From positions 496,001 to 560,000 of the forward strand of contig JAUIMM010002549.1 in assembly GCA_031769625.1 (NCBI GenBank): a stretch of 64,000 nucleotides of DNA. The letters are read 5' to 3'. The position numbers and the translations under genes were made by a program. Position 1 is the stretch's first letter. The number at the start of each line of letters is the position of its first letter. A model generated the notes under the pieces. It had not been told where the DNA came from. It saw only the letters and a program-made list of their open reading frames with translations, and did no database searches. This document shows positions 38,790 through 51,062 of this stretch, piece after piece. The stretch is from Taudactylus pleione. Its lineage: Eukaryota > Chordata > Amphibia > Anura > Myobatrachidae.

Positions 38790-38970
38790 GCTCAAAATTT
38801 CACAGAATGTGTTGAAGACCAAAGCCCACAAATGTGATGTGAAATGGTTTTTCAAACATGTAGCATTTAAGAGAAAACAGCAAATGCTCATTTTATGCCA
38901 AAATGCATTGAAACCAATGGAGAGAAAAGCACATACTTTGCAATATCTCCTCTTGTAGCAAACACAGACA
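38790..38970. repeat. C/I hybrid monomer at the entry to the 10-mer array
   Basis: The left half is the ttcaaacatgtagc subtype of C, while the right half is I (ctcattttatgcc, ggagagaaaagcac). Other copies at this place in the 10-mer (40621, 43550, 45381, 47212) are plain C with gaatccaatgg. This is a crossover between two class 3 monomers in register. Confidence 0.82.
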
Positions 38971-40801
38971 GCTCAAAATTTCACAGAATGTGTTGAAGAC
39001 CAAGGCCCACAAATGTGATGTGAAATGGTTTTTCTCCCATGTTGCATTTAAGAGAAAACAGCAAATGCTCGTTTTAGGCTAAAATGCATTGAAACCAATG
39101 GAAACAACAAAAACACATACTTTGTGATATCTCCTCTTGTAGGAAACACAGACAGCTCAAAATTTCACAGAATGTGTTGAAAACCAAGGCCCACAAATGT
39201 GATGTGAAATGGTTTTTCTCCCATGTTGCATTTAAGAGAAAACAGCAAATGTTCATTTTTTGCCAGAATGCATTGAAACCAATGGAAACAACAAAAGTGC
39301 ATACTTTGCGATATCTACTCTTGTAGCAAACACAGACAGCTCAAAATTTCACAGAATGTTTTGAAGATCAAGTCCCACAAATGTGATTTGAAATGGTTTT
39401 TCTACCATGTAGCGTTTAAGAGAAAACAGCAAATGCTTGCTTTAGGCCAAAATGCATTGAAACCAATGGAAATAAAAGCGCATACTTTGCAATATCTCCT
39501 CTTGTAGCAAACACAGACAGCTCAAAATTTCACAGAATGTGTTGAAGACCAAGGCCCACAAATGTGATGTGAAATGGTCTTTCTCCAATGTTGCATTTAA
39601 GAGAAAACAGCAAATGCTCGTTTTAGGCTAAAATGCATTGAAACCAATGGAAACAACAAAAACACATATTTTGTGATATCTCCTCTTGTAGAAAACACAG
39701 ACAGCTCAAAATTTCACAGAATGTGTTGAAAACCAAGGCCCACAAATGTGATGTGAAATGGTTTTTCTCCCATGTTGCATTTAAGAGAAAACAGCAAATG
39801 TTAATTTTAGGCCAGAATGCATTGAAACCAATGGAAACAACAAAAGTGCATACTTTGCGATATCTCCTCTTGTAGCAAACACAGACAGCTCAAAATTTCA
39901 CAGAATGTTTTGAAGACCAAGTCCCACAAATGTGATGTGAAATGGTTTTTCTACCATGTAGCATTTAAGAGAAAACAGCAAATGCTCATTTTATGCCAAA
40001 ATGCATTGAAACCAATGGAGAGAAAAGCACATACTTTGCAATATCTCCTCTTGAAGCAAACACAGACAGCTCAAAATTTCACAGAATGTGTTGAAGACCA
40101 AGGCCCACAAATGTGATTAGAAATGGTCTTTCTCCCATTTTGCATTTAAGAGAAAACAGCAAATGCTCGTTTTAGGCTAAAATGCATTGAACCCAATGGA
40201 AACAACAAAAACACATATTTTGTGATATCTCCTCTTGTAGAAAACACAGACAGCTCAAAATTACACAGAATGCGTTGAAGACCAAGGCCCACAAATGTGA
40301 TGTGAAATGGCTTTTCTCCCATGTTGCATTTAAGAGAAAACAGCAAATGCTCGTTTTAGGCCAATATGCATTGAAACCAATGGAAACAACAAAAGCGCAT
40401 TTTTTGTGATATTTCCTCCTATAGCAAACACAGACAGCTCAAAATTTCACAGAATGTGTTGAAGACCAAAGCCCACAAGTGTGATGTGAAATGGTTTTTC
40501 TCCCATGTTGCGTTTAAGAGAAAACAGCAAATGCTCGTTTTAGGCCAAAATGCATTGAAACCAATGGAATCAACAAAAATGCATACTTTGTGATATCTCC
40601 TCTTGTAGCAAACACAGACAGCTCAAAATTTCACAGAATGTGTTGAAGACCAAAGCCCACAAATGTGATGTGAAATGGTTTTTCAAACATGTAGCATTTA
40701 AGAGAAATCAGCAAATGCTCGTTTTAGGCCAAAATGCATTGAATCCAATGGAAACAAAAGCGCATACTTTGCAATATCTCCTCTTATAGCAAACACAGAC
40801 A
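38971..40801. repeat. 10-mer HOR, unit 1 (1,831 bp)
   Basis: Order E-Fj-J-K'-F''-I-D-A-B-C. The J subtype has gaagatcaag at 39363, the same marker that recurs at 41194, 44123, 45954 and 47785. A variant ctcttgaagc replaces ctcttgtagc near 40050. Confidence 0.9.
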
Positions 40802-43730
40802 GCTCAAAATTTCACAGAATGTGTTGAAGACCAAGGCCCACAAATGTGATGTGAAATGGTTTTTCTCCCATGTTGCATTTAAGAGAAAACAGCAAATGCT
40901 CGTTTTAGGCTAAAATGCATTGAAACCAATGGAAACAACAAAAACACATACTTTGTGATATCTCCTCTTGTAGGAAACACAGACAGCTCAAAATTTCACA
41001 GAATGTGTTGAAAACCAAGGCCCACAAATGTGATGTGAAATGGTTTTTCTCCCATGTTGCATTTAAGAGAAAACAGCAAATGTTCATTTTTTGCCAGAAT
41101 GCATTGAAACCAATGGAAACAACAAAAGTGCATACTTTGCGATATCTACTCTTGTAGCAAACACAGACAGCTCAAAATTTCACAGAATGTTTTGAAGATC
41201 AAGTCCCACAAATGTGAATTGAAATGGTTTTTCTACCATGTAGCGTTTAAGAGAAAACAGCAAATGCTTGCTTTAGGCCAAAATGCATTGAAACCAATGG
41301 AAATAAAAGCGCATACTTTGCAATATCTCCTCTTGTAGCAAACACAGACAGCTCAAAATTTCACAGAATGTGTTGAAGACCAAGGCCCACAAATGTGATG
41401 TGAAATGGTCTTTCTCCCATGTTGCATTTAAGAGAAAACAGCAAATGCTCGTTTTAGGCTAAAATGCATTGAAACCAATGGAAACAACAAAAACACATAT
41501 TTTGTGATATCTCCACTTGTAGAAAACACAGACAGCTCAAAATTTCACAGAATGTGTTGAAAACCAAGGCCCACAAATGTGATGTGAAATGGTTTTTCTC
41601 CCATGTTGCATTTAAGAGAAAACAGCAAATGTTAATTTTAGGCCAGAATGCATTGAAACCAATGGAAACAACAAAAGTGCATACTTTGCGATATCTCCTC
41701 TTGTAGCTAACACAGACAGCTCAAAACTTCACAGAATGTGTTGAAGACCAAAGCCCACAAGTGTGATGTGAAATGGTTTTTCTCCCATGTTGCGTTTAAG
41801 AGAAAACAGCAAATGCTCGTTTTAGGCCAAAATGCATTGAAACCAATGGAATCAACAAAAATGCATACTTTGTGATATCTCCTCTTGTAGCAAACACAGA
41901 CAGCTCAAAATTTCACAGATTGTGTTGAAGACCAAAGCCCACAAATGTGATGTGAAATGGTTTTTCTACCATGTAGCGTTTAAGAGAAATCAGCAAATGC
42001 TCATTTTATGCCAAAATGCATTGAATCCAATGGAAACAAAAGCGCATACTTTGCAATATCTCCTCTTGTAGCAAACACAGACAGCTCAAAATTTCACAGA
42101 ATGTGTTGAAGACCAAGGCCCACAAATGTGATGTGAAATGGTTTTTCTCCCATGTTGCATTTAAGAGAAAACAGCAAATGCTCGTTTTAGGCTAAAATGC
42201 ATTGAAACCAATGGAAACAACAAAAACACAAACTTTGTGATATCTCCGCTTGTAGGAAACACAGACAGCTCAAAATTTCACAGAATGTGTTGAAAACCAA
42301 GGCCCACAAATGTGATGTGAAATGGTTTTTTTCCCATGTTGCATTTAAGAGAAAACAGCAAATGTTCATTTTTTGCCAGAATGCATTGAAACCAATGGAA
42401 ACAACAAAAGTGCATACTTTGCGATATCTACTCTTGTAGCAAACACAGACAGCTCAAAATTTCACATAATGTTTTGAAGACCAAGTCCCACAAATGTGAT
42501 TTTAAATGGTTTTTCTACCATGTAGCGTTTAAGAAAAAACAGCAAATGCTTGTTTTAGGCCAAAATGCATTGAAACCAATGGAAATAAAAGCGCATACTT
42601 TGCAATATCTCCTCTTGTAGCAAACACAGACAGCTCAAAATTTCACAGAATGTGTTGAAGACCAAGGCCCACAAGTGTGATGTGAAATGGTTTTTCTCCC
42701 ATGTTGCGTTTAAGAGAAAACAGCAAATGCTAATTTTAAGCCAGAATTCATTGAACCCAATGGAAACAACAAAAGTGCATACTTTGCGATATCTCCTCTT
42801 GTAGCAAACACAGACAGCTCAAAATTTCACAGAATGTTTTGAAGACCAAGTCCCACAAATGTGATGTGAAATGGTTTTTCTACCATGTAGCATTTAAGAG
42901 AAAACAGCAAATGCTCATTTTATGCCAAAATGCATTGAAACCAATGGAGAGAAAAGCACATACTTTGCAATATCTCCTCTTGTAGCAAACACAGACAGCT
43001 CAAAATTTCACAGAATGTGTTGAAGACCAAGGCCCACAAATGTGATTAGAAATGGTCTTTCTCCCATTTTGCATTTAAGAGAAAACAGCAAATGCTCGTT
43101 TTAGGCTAAAATGCATTGAACCCAATGGAAACAACAAAAACACATATTTTGTGATATCTCCTCTTGTAGAAAACACAGACAGCTCAAAATTACACAGAAT
43201 GCGTTGAAGACCAAGGCCCACAAATGTGATGTGAAATGGCTTTTCTCCCATGTTGCATTTAAGAGAAAACAGCAAATGCTCGTTTTAGGCCAATATGCAT
43301 TGAAACCAATGGAAACAACAAAAGCGCATTTTTTGTGATATTTCCTCCTATAGCAAACACAGACAGCTCAAAATTTCACAGAATGTGTTGAAGACCAAAG
43401 CCCACAAGTGTGATGTGAAATGGTTTTTCTCCCATGTTGCGTTTAAGAGAAAACAGCAAATGCTCGTTTTAGGCCAAAATGCATTGAAACCAATGGAATC
43501 AACAAAAATGCATACTTTGTGATATCTCCTCTTGTAGCAAACACAGACAGCTCAAAATTTCACAGAATGTGTTGAAGACCAAAGCCCACAAATGTGATGT
43601 GAAATGGTTTTTCAAACATGTAGCATTTAAGAGAAATCAGCAAATGCTCGTTTTAGGCCAAAATGCATTGAATCCAATGGAAACAAAAGCGCATACTTTG
43701 CAATATCTCCTCTTGTAGCAAACACAGACA
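40802..43730. repeat. 10-mer HOR, unit 2, with an extra 6-monomer segment
   Basis: E-Fj-J-K'-F'' (40802-41718) is followed by B-C-E-Fj-J-H (41719-42816, 1,098 bp), and then the 10-mer resumes with I-D-A-B-C. The marker spacing is 2,929 bp, that is 1,831 plus 1,098. The extra segment has atctccgcttgtagg and cacaaactttg, which match the 12399-14598 region. Confidence 0.87.
41351..41718. repeat. Monomer types K' and F'' (exemplars in the 10-mer)
   Basis: K' (41351-41534) is K without the catattgaat change: ggtctttctcccatg then ttgcat. F'' (41535-41718) has gttgaaaacc on the left and gttaattttaggccag in the middle, then aacaacaaaagtgcat and gcgatatctcctc. Both are typical of the 1,831-bp 10-mer. 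Confidence 0.82.
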
Positions 43731-45561
43731 GCTCAAAATTTCACAGAATGTGTTGAAGACCAAGGCCCACAAATGTGATGTGAAATGGTTTTTCTCCCAT
43801 GTTGCATTTAAGAGAAAACAGCAAATGCTCGTTTTAGGCTAAAATGCATTGAAACCAATGGAAACAACAAAAACACATACTTTGTGATATCTCCTCTTGT
43901 AGGAAACACAGACAGCTCAAAATTTCACAGAATGTGTTGAAAACCAAGGCCCACAAATGTGATGTGAAATGGTTTTTCTCCCATGTTGCATTTAAGAGAA
44001 AACAGCAAATGTTCATTTTTTGCCAGAATGCATTGAAACCAATGGAAACAACAAAAGTGCATACTTTGCGATATCTACTCTTGTAGCAAACACAGACAGC
44101 TCAAAATTTCACAGAATGTTTTGAAGATCAAGTCCCACAAATGTGATTTGAAATGGTTTTTCTACCATGTAGCGTTTAAGAGAAAACAGCAAATGCTTGC
44201 TTTAGGCCAAAATGCATTGAAACCAATGGAAATAAAAGCGCATACTTTGCAATATCTCCTCTTGTAGCAAACACAGACAGCTCAAAATTTCACAGAATGT
44301 GTTGAAGACCAAGGCCCACAAATGTGATGTGAAATGGTCTTTCTCCCATGTTGCATTTAAGAGAAAACAGCAAATGCTCGTTTTAGGCCAAAATGCATTG
44401 AAACCAATGGAAACAACAAAAACACATATTTTGTGATATCTCCTCTTGTAGAAAACACAGACAGCTCAAAATTTCACAGAATGTGTTGAAAACCAAGGCC
44501 CACAAATGTGATGTGAAATGGTTTTTCTCCCATGTTGCATTTAAGAGAAAACAGCAAATGTTAATTTTAGGCCAGAATGCATTGAAACCAATGGAAACAA
44601 CAAAAGTGCATACTTTGCGATATCTCCTCTTGTAGCAAACACAGACAGCTCAAAATTTCACAGAATGTTTTGAAGACCAAGTCCCACAAATGTGATGTGA
44701 AATGGTTTTTCTACCATGTAGCATTTAAGAGAAAACAGCAAATGCTCATTTTATGCCAAAATGCATTGAAACCAATGGAGAGAAAAGCACATACTTTGCA
44801 ATATCTCCTCTTGTAGCAAACACAGACAGCTCAAAATTTCACAGAATGTGTTGAAGACCAAGGCCCACAAATGTGATTAGAAATGGTCTTTCTCCCATTT
44901 TGCATTTAAGAGAAAACAGCAAATGCTCATTTTAGGCTAAAATGCATTGAACCCAATGGAAACAACAAAAACACATATTTTGTGATATCTCCTCTTGTAG
45001 AAAACACAGACAGCTCAAAATTACACAGAATGCGTTGAAGACCAAGGCCCACAAATGTGATGTGAAATGGCTTTTCTCCCATGTTGCATTTAAGAGAAAA
45101 CAGCAAATGCTCGTTTTAGGCCAATATGCATTGAAACCAATGGAAACAACAAAAGCGCATTTTTTGTGATATTTCCTCCTATAGCAAACACAGACAGCTC
45201 AAAATTTCACAGAATGTGTTGAAGACCAAAGCCCACAAGTGTGATGTGAAATGGTTTTTCTCCCATGTTGCGTTTAAGAGAAAACAGCAAATGCTCGTTT
45301 TAGGCCAAAATGCATTGAAACCAATGGAAACAACAAAAGTGCATACTTTGCGATATCTACTCTTGTAGCAAACACAGACAGCTCAAAATTTCACAGAATG
45401 TGTTGAAGACCAAAGCCCACAAATGTGATGTGAAATGGTTTTTCAAACATGTAGCATTTAAGAGAAATCAGCAAATGCTCGTTTTAGGCCAAAATGCATT
45501 GAATCCAATGGAAACAAAAGCGCATACTTTGCAATATCTCATCTTATAGCAAACACAGACA
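43731..45561. repeat. 10-mer HOR, unit 3 (1,831 bp)
   Basis: Order E-Fj-J-K'-F''-I-D-A-B/Fj-C. The monomer at 45197 has a B left half and an Fj right end (aacaacaaaagtgcat, ctactcttgtagc), unlike the other units. D at 44829 has gctcattttagg. Confidence 0.88.
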
Positions 45562-47392
45562 GCTCAAAATTTCACAGAATGTGTTGAAGACCAAGGCCCA
45601 CAAATGTGATGTGAAATGGTTTTTCTCCCATGTTGCATTTAAGAGAAAACAGCAAATGCTCGTTTTAGGCTAAAATGCATTGAAACCAATGGAAACAACA
45701 AAAACACATACTTTGTGATATCTCCTCTTGTAGGAAACACAGACAGCTCAAAATTTCACAGAATGTGTTGAAAACCAAGGCCCACAAATGTGATGTGAAA
45801 TGGTTTTTCTCCCATGTTGCATTTAAGAGAAAACAGCAAATGTTCATTTTTTGCCAGAATGCATTGAAACCAATGGAAACAACAAAAGTGCATACTTTGC
45901 GATATCTACTCTTGTAGCAAACACAGACAGCTCAAAATTTCACAGAATGTTTTGAAGATCAAGTCCCACAAATGTGATTTGAAATGGTTTTTCTACCATG
46001 TAGCGTTTAAGAGAAAACAGCAAATGCTTGCTTTAGGCCAAAATGCATTGAAACCAATGGAAATAAAAGCGCATACTTTGCAATATCTCCTCTTGTAGCA
46101 AACACAGACAGCTCAAAATTTCACAGAATGTGTTGAAGACCAAGGCCCACAAATGTGATGTGAAATGGTCTTTCTCCCATGTTGCATTTAAGAGAAAACA
46201 GCAAATGCTCGTTTTAGGCTAAAATGCATTGAAACCAATGGAAACAACAAAAACACATATTTTGTGATATCTCCTCTTGTAGAAAACACAGACAGCTCAA
46301 AATTTCACAGAATGTGTTGAAAACCAAGGCCCACAAATGTGATGTGAAATGGTTTTTCTCCCATGTTGCATTTAAGAGAAAACAGCAAATGTTAATTTTA
46401 GGCCAGAATGCATTGAAACCAATGGAAACAACAAAAGTGCATACTTTGCGATATCTCCTCTTGTAGCAAACACAGACAGCTCAAAATTTCACAGAATGTT
46501 TTGAAGACCAAGTCCCACAAATGTGATGTGAAATGGTTTTTCTACCATGTAGCATTTAAGAGAAAACAGCAAATGCTCATTTTATGCCAAAATGCATTGA
46601 AACCAATGGAGAGAAAAGCACATACTTTGCAATATCTCCTCTTGTAGCAAACACAGACAGCTCAAAATTTCACAGAATGTGTTGAAGACCAAGGCCCACA
46701 AATGTGATTAGAAATGGTCTTTCTCCCATTTTGCATTTAAGAGAAAACAGCAAATGCTCGTTCTAGGCTAAAATGCATTGAACCCAATGGAAACAACAAA
46801 AACACATATTTTGTGATATCTCCTCTTGTAGAAAACACAGACAGCTCAAAATTACACAGAATGCGTTGAAGACCAAGGCCCACAAATGTGATGTGAAATG
46901 GCTTTTCTCCCATGTTGCATTTAAGAGAAAACAGCAAATGCTCGTTTTAGGCCAATATGCATTGAAACCAATGGAAACAACAAAAGCGCATTTTTTGTGA
47001 TATTTCCTCCTATAGCAAACACAGACAGCTCAAAATTTCACAGAATGTGTTGAAGACCAAAGCCCACAAGTGTGATGTGAAATGGTTTTTCTCCCATGTT
47101 GCGTTTAAGAGAAAACAGCAAATGCTCGTTTTAGGCCAAAATGCATTGAAACCAATGGAATCAACAAAAATGCATACTTTGTGATATCTCCTCTTGTAGC
47201 AAACACAGACAGCTCAAAATTTCACAGAATGTGTTGAAGACCAAAGCCCACAAATGTGATGTGAAATGGTTTTTCAAACATGTAGCATTTAAGAGAAATC
47301 AGCAAATGCTCGTTTTAGGCCAAAATGCATTGAATCCAATGGAAACAAAAGCGCATACTTTGCAATATCTCCTCTTGTAGCAAACACAGACA
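45562..47392. repeat. 10-mer HOR, unit 4 (1,831 bp)
   Basis: Order E-Fj-J-K'-F''-I-D-A-B-C, exactly 1,831 bp from the unit before and the unit after. D at 46660 has the private variant cgttctaggc. Confidence 0.9.
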
Positions 47393-48125
47393 GCTCAAAA
47401 TTTCACAGAATGTGTTGAAGACCAAGGCCCACAAATGTGATGTGAAATGGTTTTTCTCCCATGTTGCATTTAAGAGAAAACAGCAAATGCTCGTTTTAGG
47501 CTAAAATGCATTGAAACCAATGGAAACAACAAAAACACATACTTTGTGATATCTCCTCTTGTAGGAAACACAGACAGCTCAAAATTTCACAGAATGTGTT
47601 GAAAACCAAGGCCCACAAATGTGATGTGAAATGGTTTTTCTCCCATGTTGCATTTAAGAGAAAACAGCAAATGTTCATTTTTTGCCAGAATGCATTGAAA
47701 CCAATGGAAACAACAAAAGTGCATACTTTGCGATATCTACTCTTGTAGCAAACACAGACAGCTCAAAATTTCACAGAATATTTTGAAGATCAAGTCCCAC
47801 AAATGTGATTTGAAATGGTTTTTCTACCATGTAGCGTTTAAGAGAAAACAGCAAATGCTTGCTTTAGGCCAAAATGCATTGAAACCAATGGAAATAAAAG
47901 CGCATACTTTGCAATATCTCCTCTTGTAGCAAACACAGACAGCTCAAAATTTCACAGAATGTGTTGAAGACCAAGGCCCACAAATGTGATGTGAAATGGT
48001 CTTTCTCCCATGTTGCATTTAAGAGAAAACAGCAAATGCTCATTTTAGGCCAAAATGCATTGAGGCCAATGGAAACAACAAAAACCCATATTTTGTGATA
48101 TCTCCTCTTCTAGAGAACACAGACA
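47393..48125. repeat. 10-mer HOR, unit 5, truncated at a hybrid monomer
   Basis: E-Fj-J, then a monomer at 47942 whose left half is K' and whose right half is the gaggccaatgg, aaacccatatt and tctagagaac end that opens the 31-mer block. The switch between families therefore lies inside this monomer, near 48000-48060. Confidence 0.86.
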
Positions 48126-51062
48126 GCTCAAAATTACACAGAATGCATTGAAGACCAAGGTCCACAAATGTGATTTGAAATGACTTTTCTCCCATGTTGC
48201 GTTTAAGAGAAAACAGCAAATTCTCGTTTTAGGCCAAAATGCATTGAAACCAATGGAAACAACAAAAGCGCATTCTTTGTGATATTTCCTCCTATAGCAA
48301 ACACAGACAGCTCAAAATTTCACAGAATGTGTTGAAGACCAAGGCCCACAAATGTGATGTGAAATGGTTTTTCTCCCATGTTGCATTTAAGAGAAAACAG
48401 CAAATGTTCATTTTTTGCCAGAATGCATTGAAACCAATGGAAACAACAAAAGTGCATACTTTGCGATATCTACTCTTGTAGCAAACACAGACAGCTCAAA
48501 ATTTCACAGAATGTTTTGAAGACCAAGTCCCACAAATGTGATTTTAAATGGTTTTTCTACCATGTAGCGTTTAAGAGAAAACAGCAAATGCTCGTTTTAG
48601 GCCAAAATGCCATGAAACCAATGGAAACAACAAAAACACATATTTTGTGATATCTCCTCTTGTAGAAAACACAGACAGCTCAAAATTACACAGAATGCGT
48701 TGAAGACCAAGGCCCACAAATGTGATGTGAAATGGCTTTTCTCCCATGTTGCATTTAAGAGAAAACAGCAAATGCTCGTTTTAGGCCAAAATGCATTGAA
48801 ACCAATGGAAACAACAAAAGCGCATTTTTTGTGATATTTCCTCCTATAGCAAACACAGACAGCTCAAAATTTCACAGAATGTGTTGAAGACCAAGGCCCA
48901 CAAATGTGATTAGAAATGGTCTTTCTCCCATTTTGCATTTAAGAGAAAACAGCAAATGCTCGTTTTAGGACAAAATGCCATGAAACCAATGGAAACAACA
49001 AAAACACATATTTTGTGATATCTCCTCTTGTAGAAAACACAGACAGCTCAAAATTACACAGAATGCGTTGAAGACCAAGGCCCACAAATGTGATGTGAAA
49101 TGGCTTTTCTCCCATGTTGCATTTAAGAGAAAACAGCAAATGCTCGTTTTAGGCCAAAATGCATGGAAACCAATGGAAACAACAAAAGCTCATTTTTTGT
49201 GATATTTCCTCCTATAGCAAACACAGACAGCTCAAAATTTCACAGAATGTGTTGAAGACCAAAGCCCACAAGTGTGATGTGAAATGGTTTTTCTCCCATG
49301 TTGCGTTTAAGAGAAAACAGCAAATGCTCGTTTTAGGCCAAAATGCATTGAAACCAATGGAATTAACAAAAATGCATACTTTGTGATATCTCCTCTTGTA
49401 GCAAACACATCAGCTCAAAATTTCACAGAATGTGTTGAAGACCAAAGCCCACAAATGTGATGTGAAATGGTTTTTCTACCATGTAGCGTTTAAGAGAAAT
49501 CAGCAAATGCTCATTTTAGGCCAAAATGCATTGAAACCAATGGAAACAAAAGCGCATACTTTGCAATATCTCCTCTTGTAGCAAACACAGACAGCTCAAA
49601 ATTTCACAGAATGTGTTGAAGACCAAGGCCCACAAATGTGATTAGAAAAGGTCTTTCTCCCATTTTGCATTTAAGAGAAAACAGCAAATGCTCGTTTTAT
49701 GCCAAAATGCATTGAAACCAATGGAAACAACAAAAACACATATTTTGTGATATCTCCTCTTGTAGAAAACACAGACAGCTCAAAATTACACAGAATGCGT
49801 TGAAGACCAAGGCCCACAAATGTGATGTGAAATGGCTTTTCTCCCATGTTGCATTTAAGAGAAAACAGCAAATGCTCATTTTAGGCCAAAATGCATTGAA
49901 ACCAATGGAAACAACAAAAGCGCATTTTTTGTGATATTTCCTCCTATAGCAAACACAGACAGCTCAAAATTTCACAGAATGTGTTGAAGACCAAGGCCCA
50001 CAAGTGTGATGTGAAATGGTTTTTCTCCCATGTTGCGTTTAAGAGAAAACAGCAAATGCTCGTTTTAGGCCAAAATGCATTGAAACCAATGGAATCAACA
50101 AAAATGCATACTTTGTGATATCTCCTCTTGTAGGAAACACAGACAGCTCAAAATTTCACAGAATGTGTTGAAAACCAAGGCCCACAAATGTGATGTGAAA
50201 TGGTTTTTCTCCCATGTTGCATTTAAGAGAAAACAGCAAATGTTCATTTTTTGCCAGAATGCATTGAAACCAATGGAAACAACAAAAGTGCATACTTTGC
50301 GATTTCTACTCTTGTAGCAAACACAGACAGCTCAAAATTTCACAGAATGTTTTGAAGACCAAGTCCCACAAATGTGATTTTAAATGGTTTTTCTACCATG
50401 TAGCATTTAAGAGAAAACAGCAAATGCTTGTTTTAGGCCAAAATGCATTGAAACCAATGGAAATAAAAGCGCATACTTTGCAATATCTCCTCTTGTAGCA
50501 AACACAGACAGCTCAAAATTTCACAGAATGTGTTGAAGACCAAGGCCCACAAATGTGATGTGAAATGGTCTTTCTCCCATATTGAATTTAAGAGAAAACA
50601 GCAAATGCTCGGTTTAGGCTAAAATGCATTGAAACCAATGGAAACAACAAAAACACATATTTTGTGATATCTCCTCTTGTAGAAAACACAGACAGCTCAA
50701 AATTACACAGAATGCGTTGAAGACCAAGGCCCACAAATGTGATGTTAAAAGGCTTTTCTCCCATGTTGCATTTAAGAAAAAACAGCAAATGCTCGTTTTA
50801 GGCCAAAATGCATTGAAACCAATAGAAACAACAAAAGCGCATTTTTTGTGATATTTCCTCCTATAGCAAACACAGACAGCTCAAAACTACTCAGAATGTG
50901 TTGAAGACCAAGGCCCACAAGTGTGATGTGAAATGGTTTTTCTTCCATATTGCGTTTAAGAGAAAACAGCAAATGCTCGTCTTAGGCCAAAATGCATTGA
51001 AACCAATGGAATCAACAAAAATGCATACTTTGTGATATCTCCTCTTGTAGCAAACACAGACA
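48126..51062. repeat. Third, internally deleted copy of the 31-mer block
   Basis: Order G-Fj-J/D-A-D-A-B-C-D-A-B-F-J-K-L-M, at an offset of 20,707 bp from copy 1. Relative to copy 1 a C-E pair is missing after 49962 (365 bp), and the N run is missing after M. Copy-specific changes are a short box near 49409 (acacatcagctc, 1 bp lost) and a K with ctcggtttagg near 50610. Confidence 0.87.
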
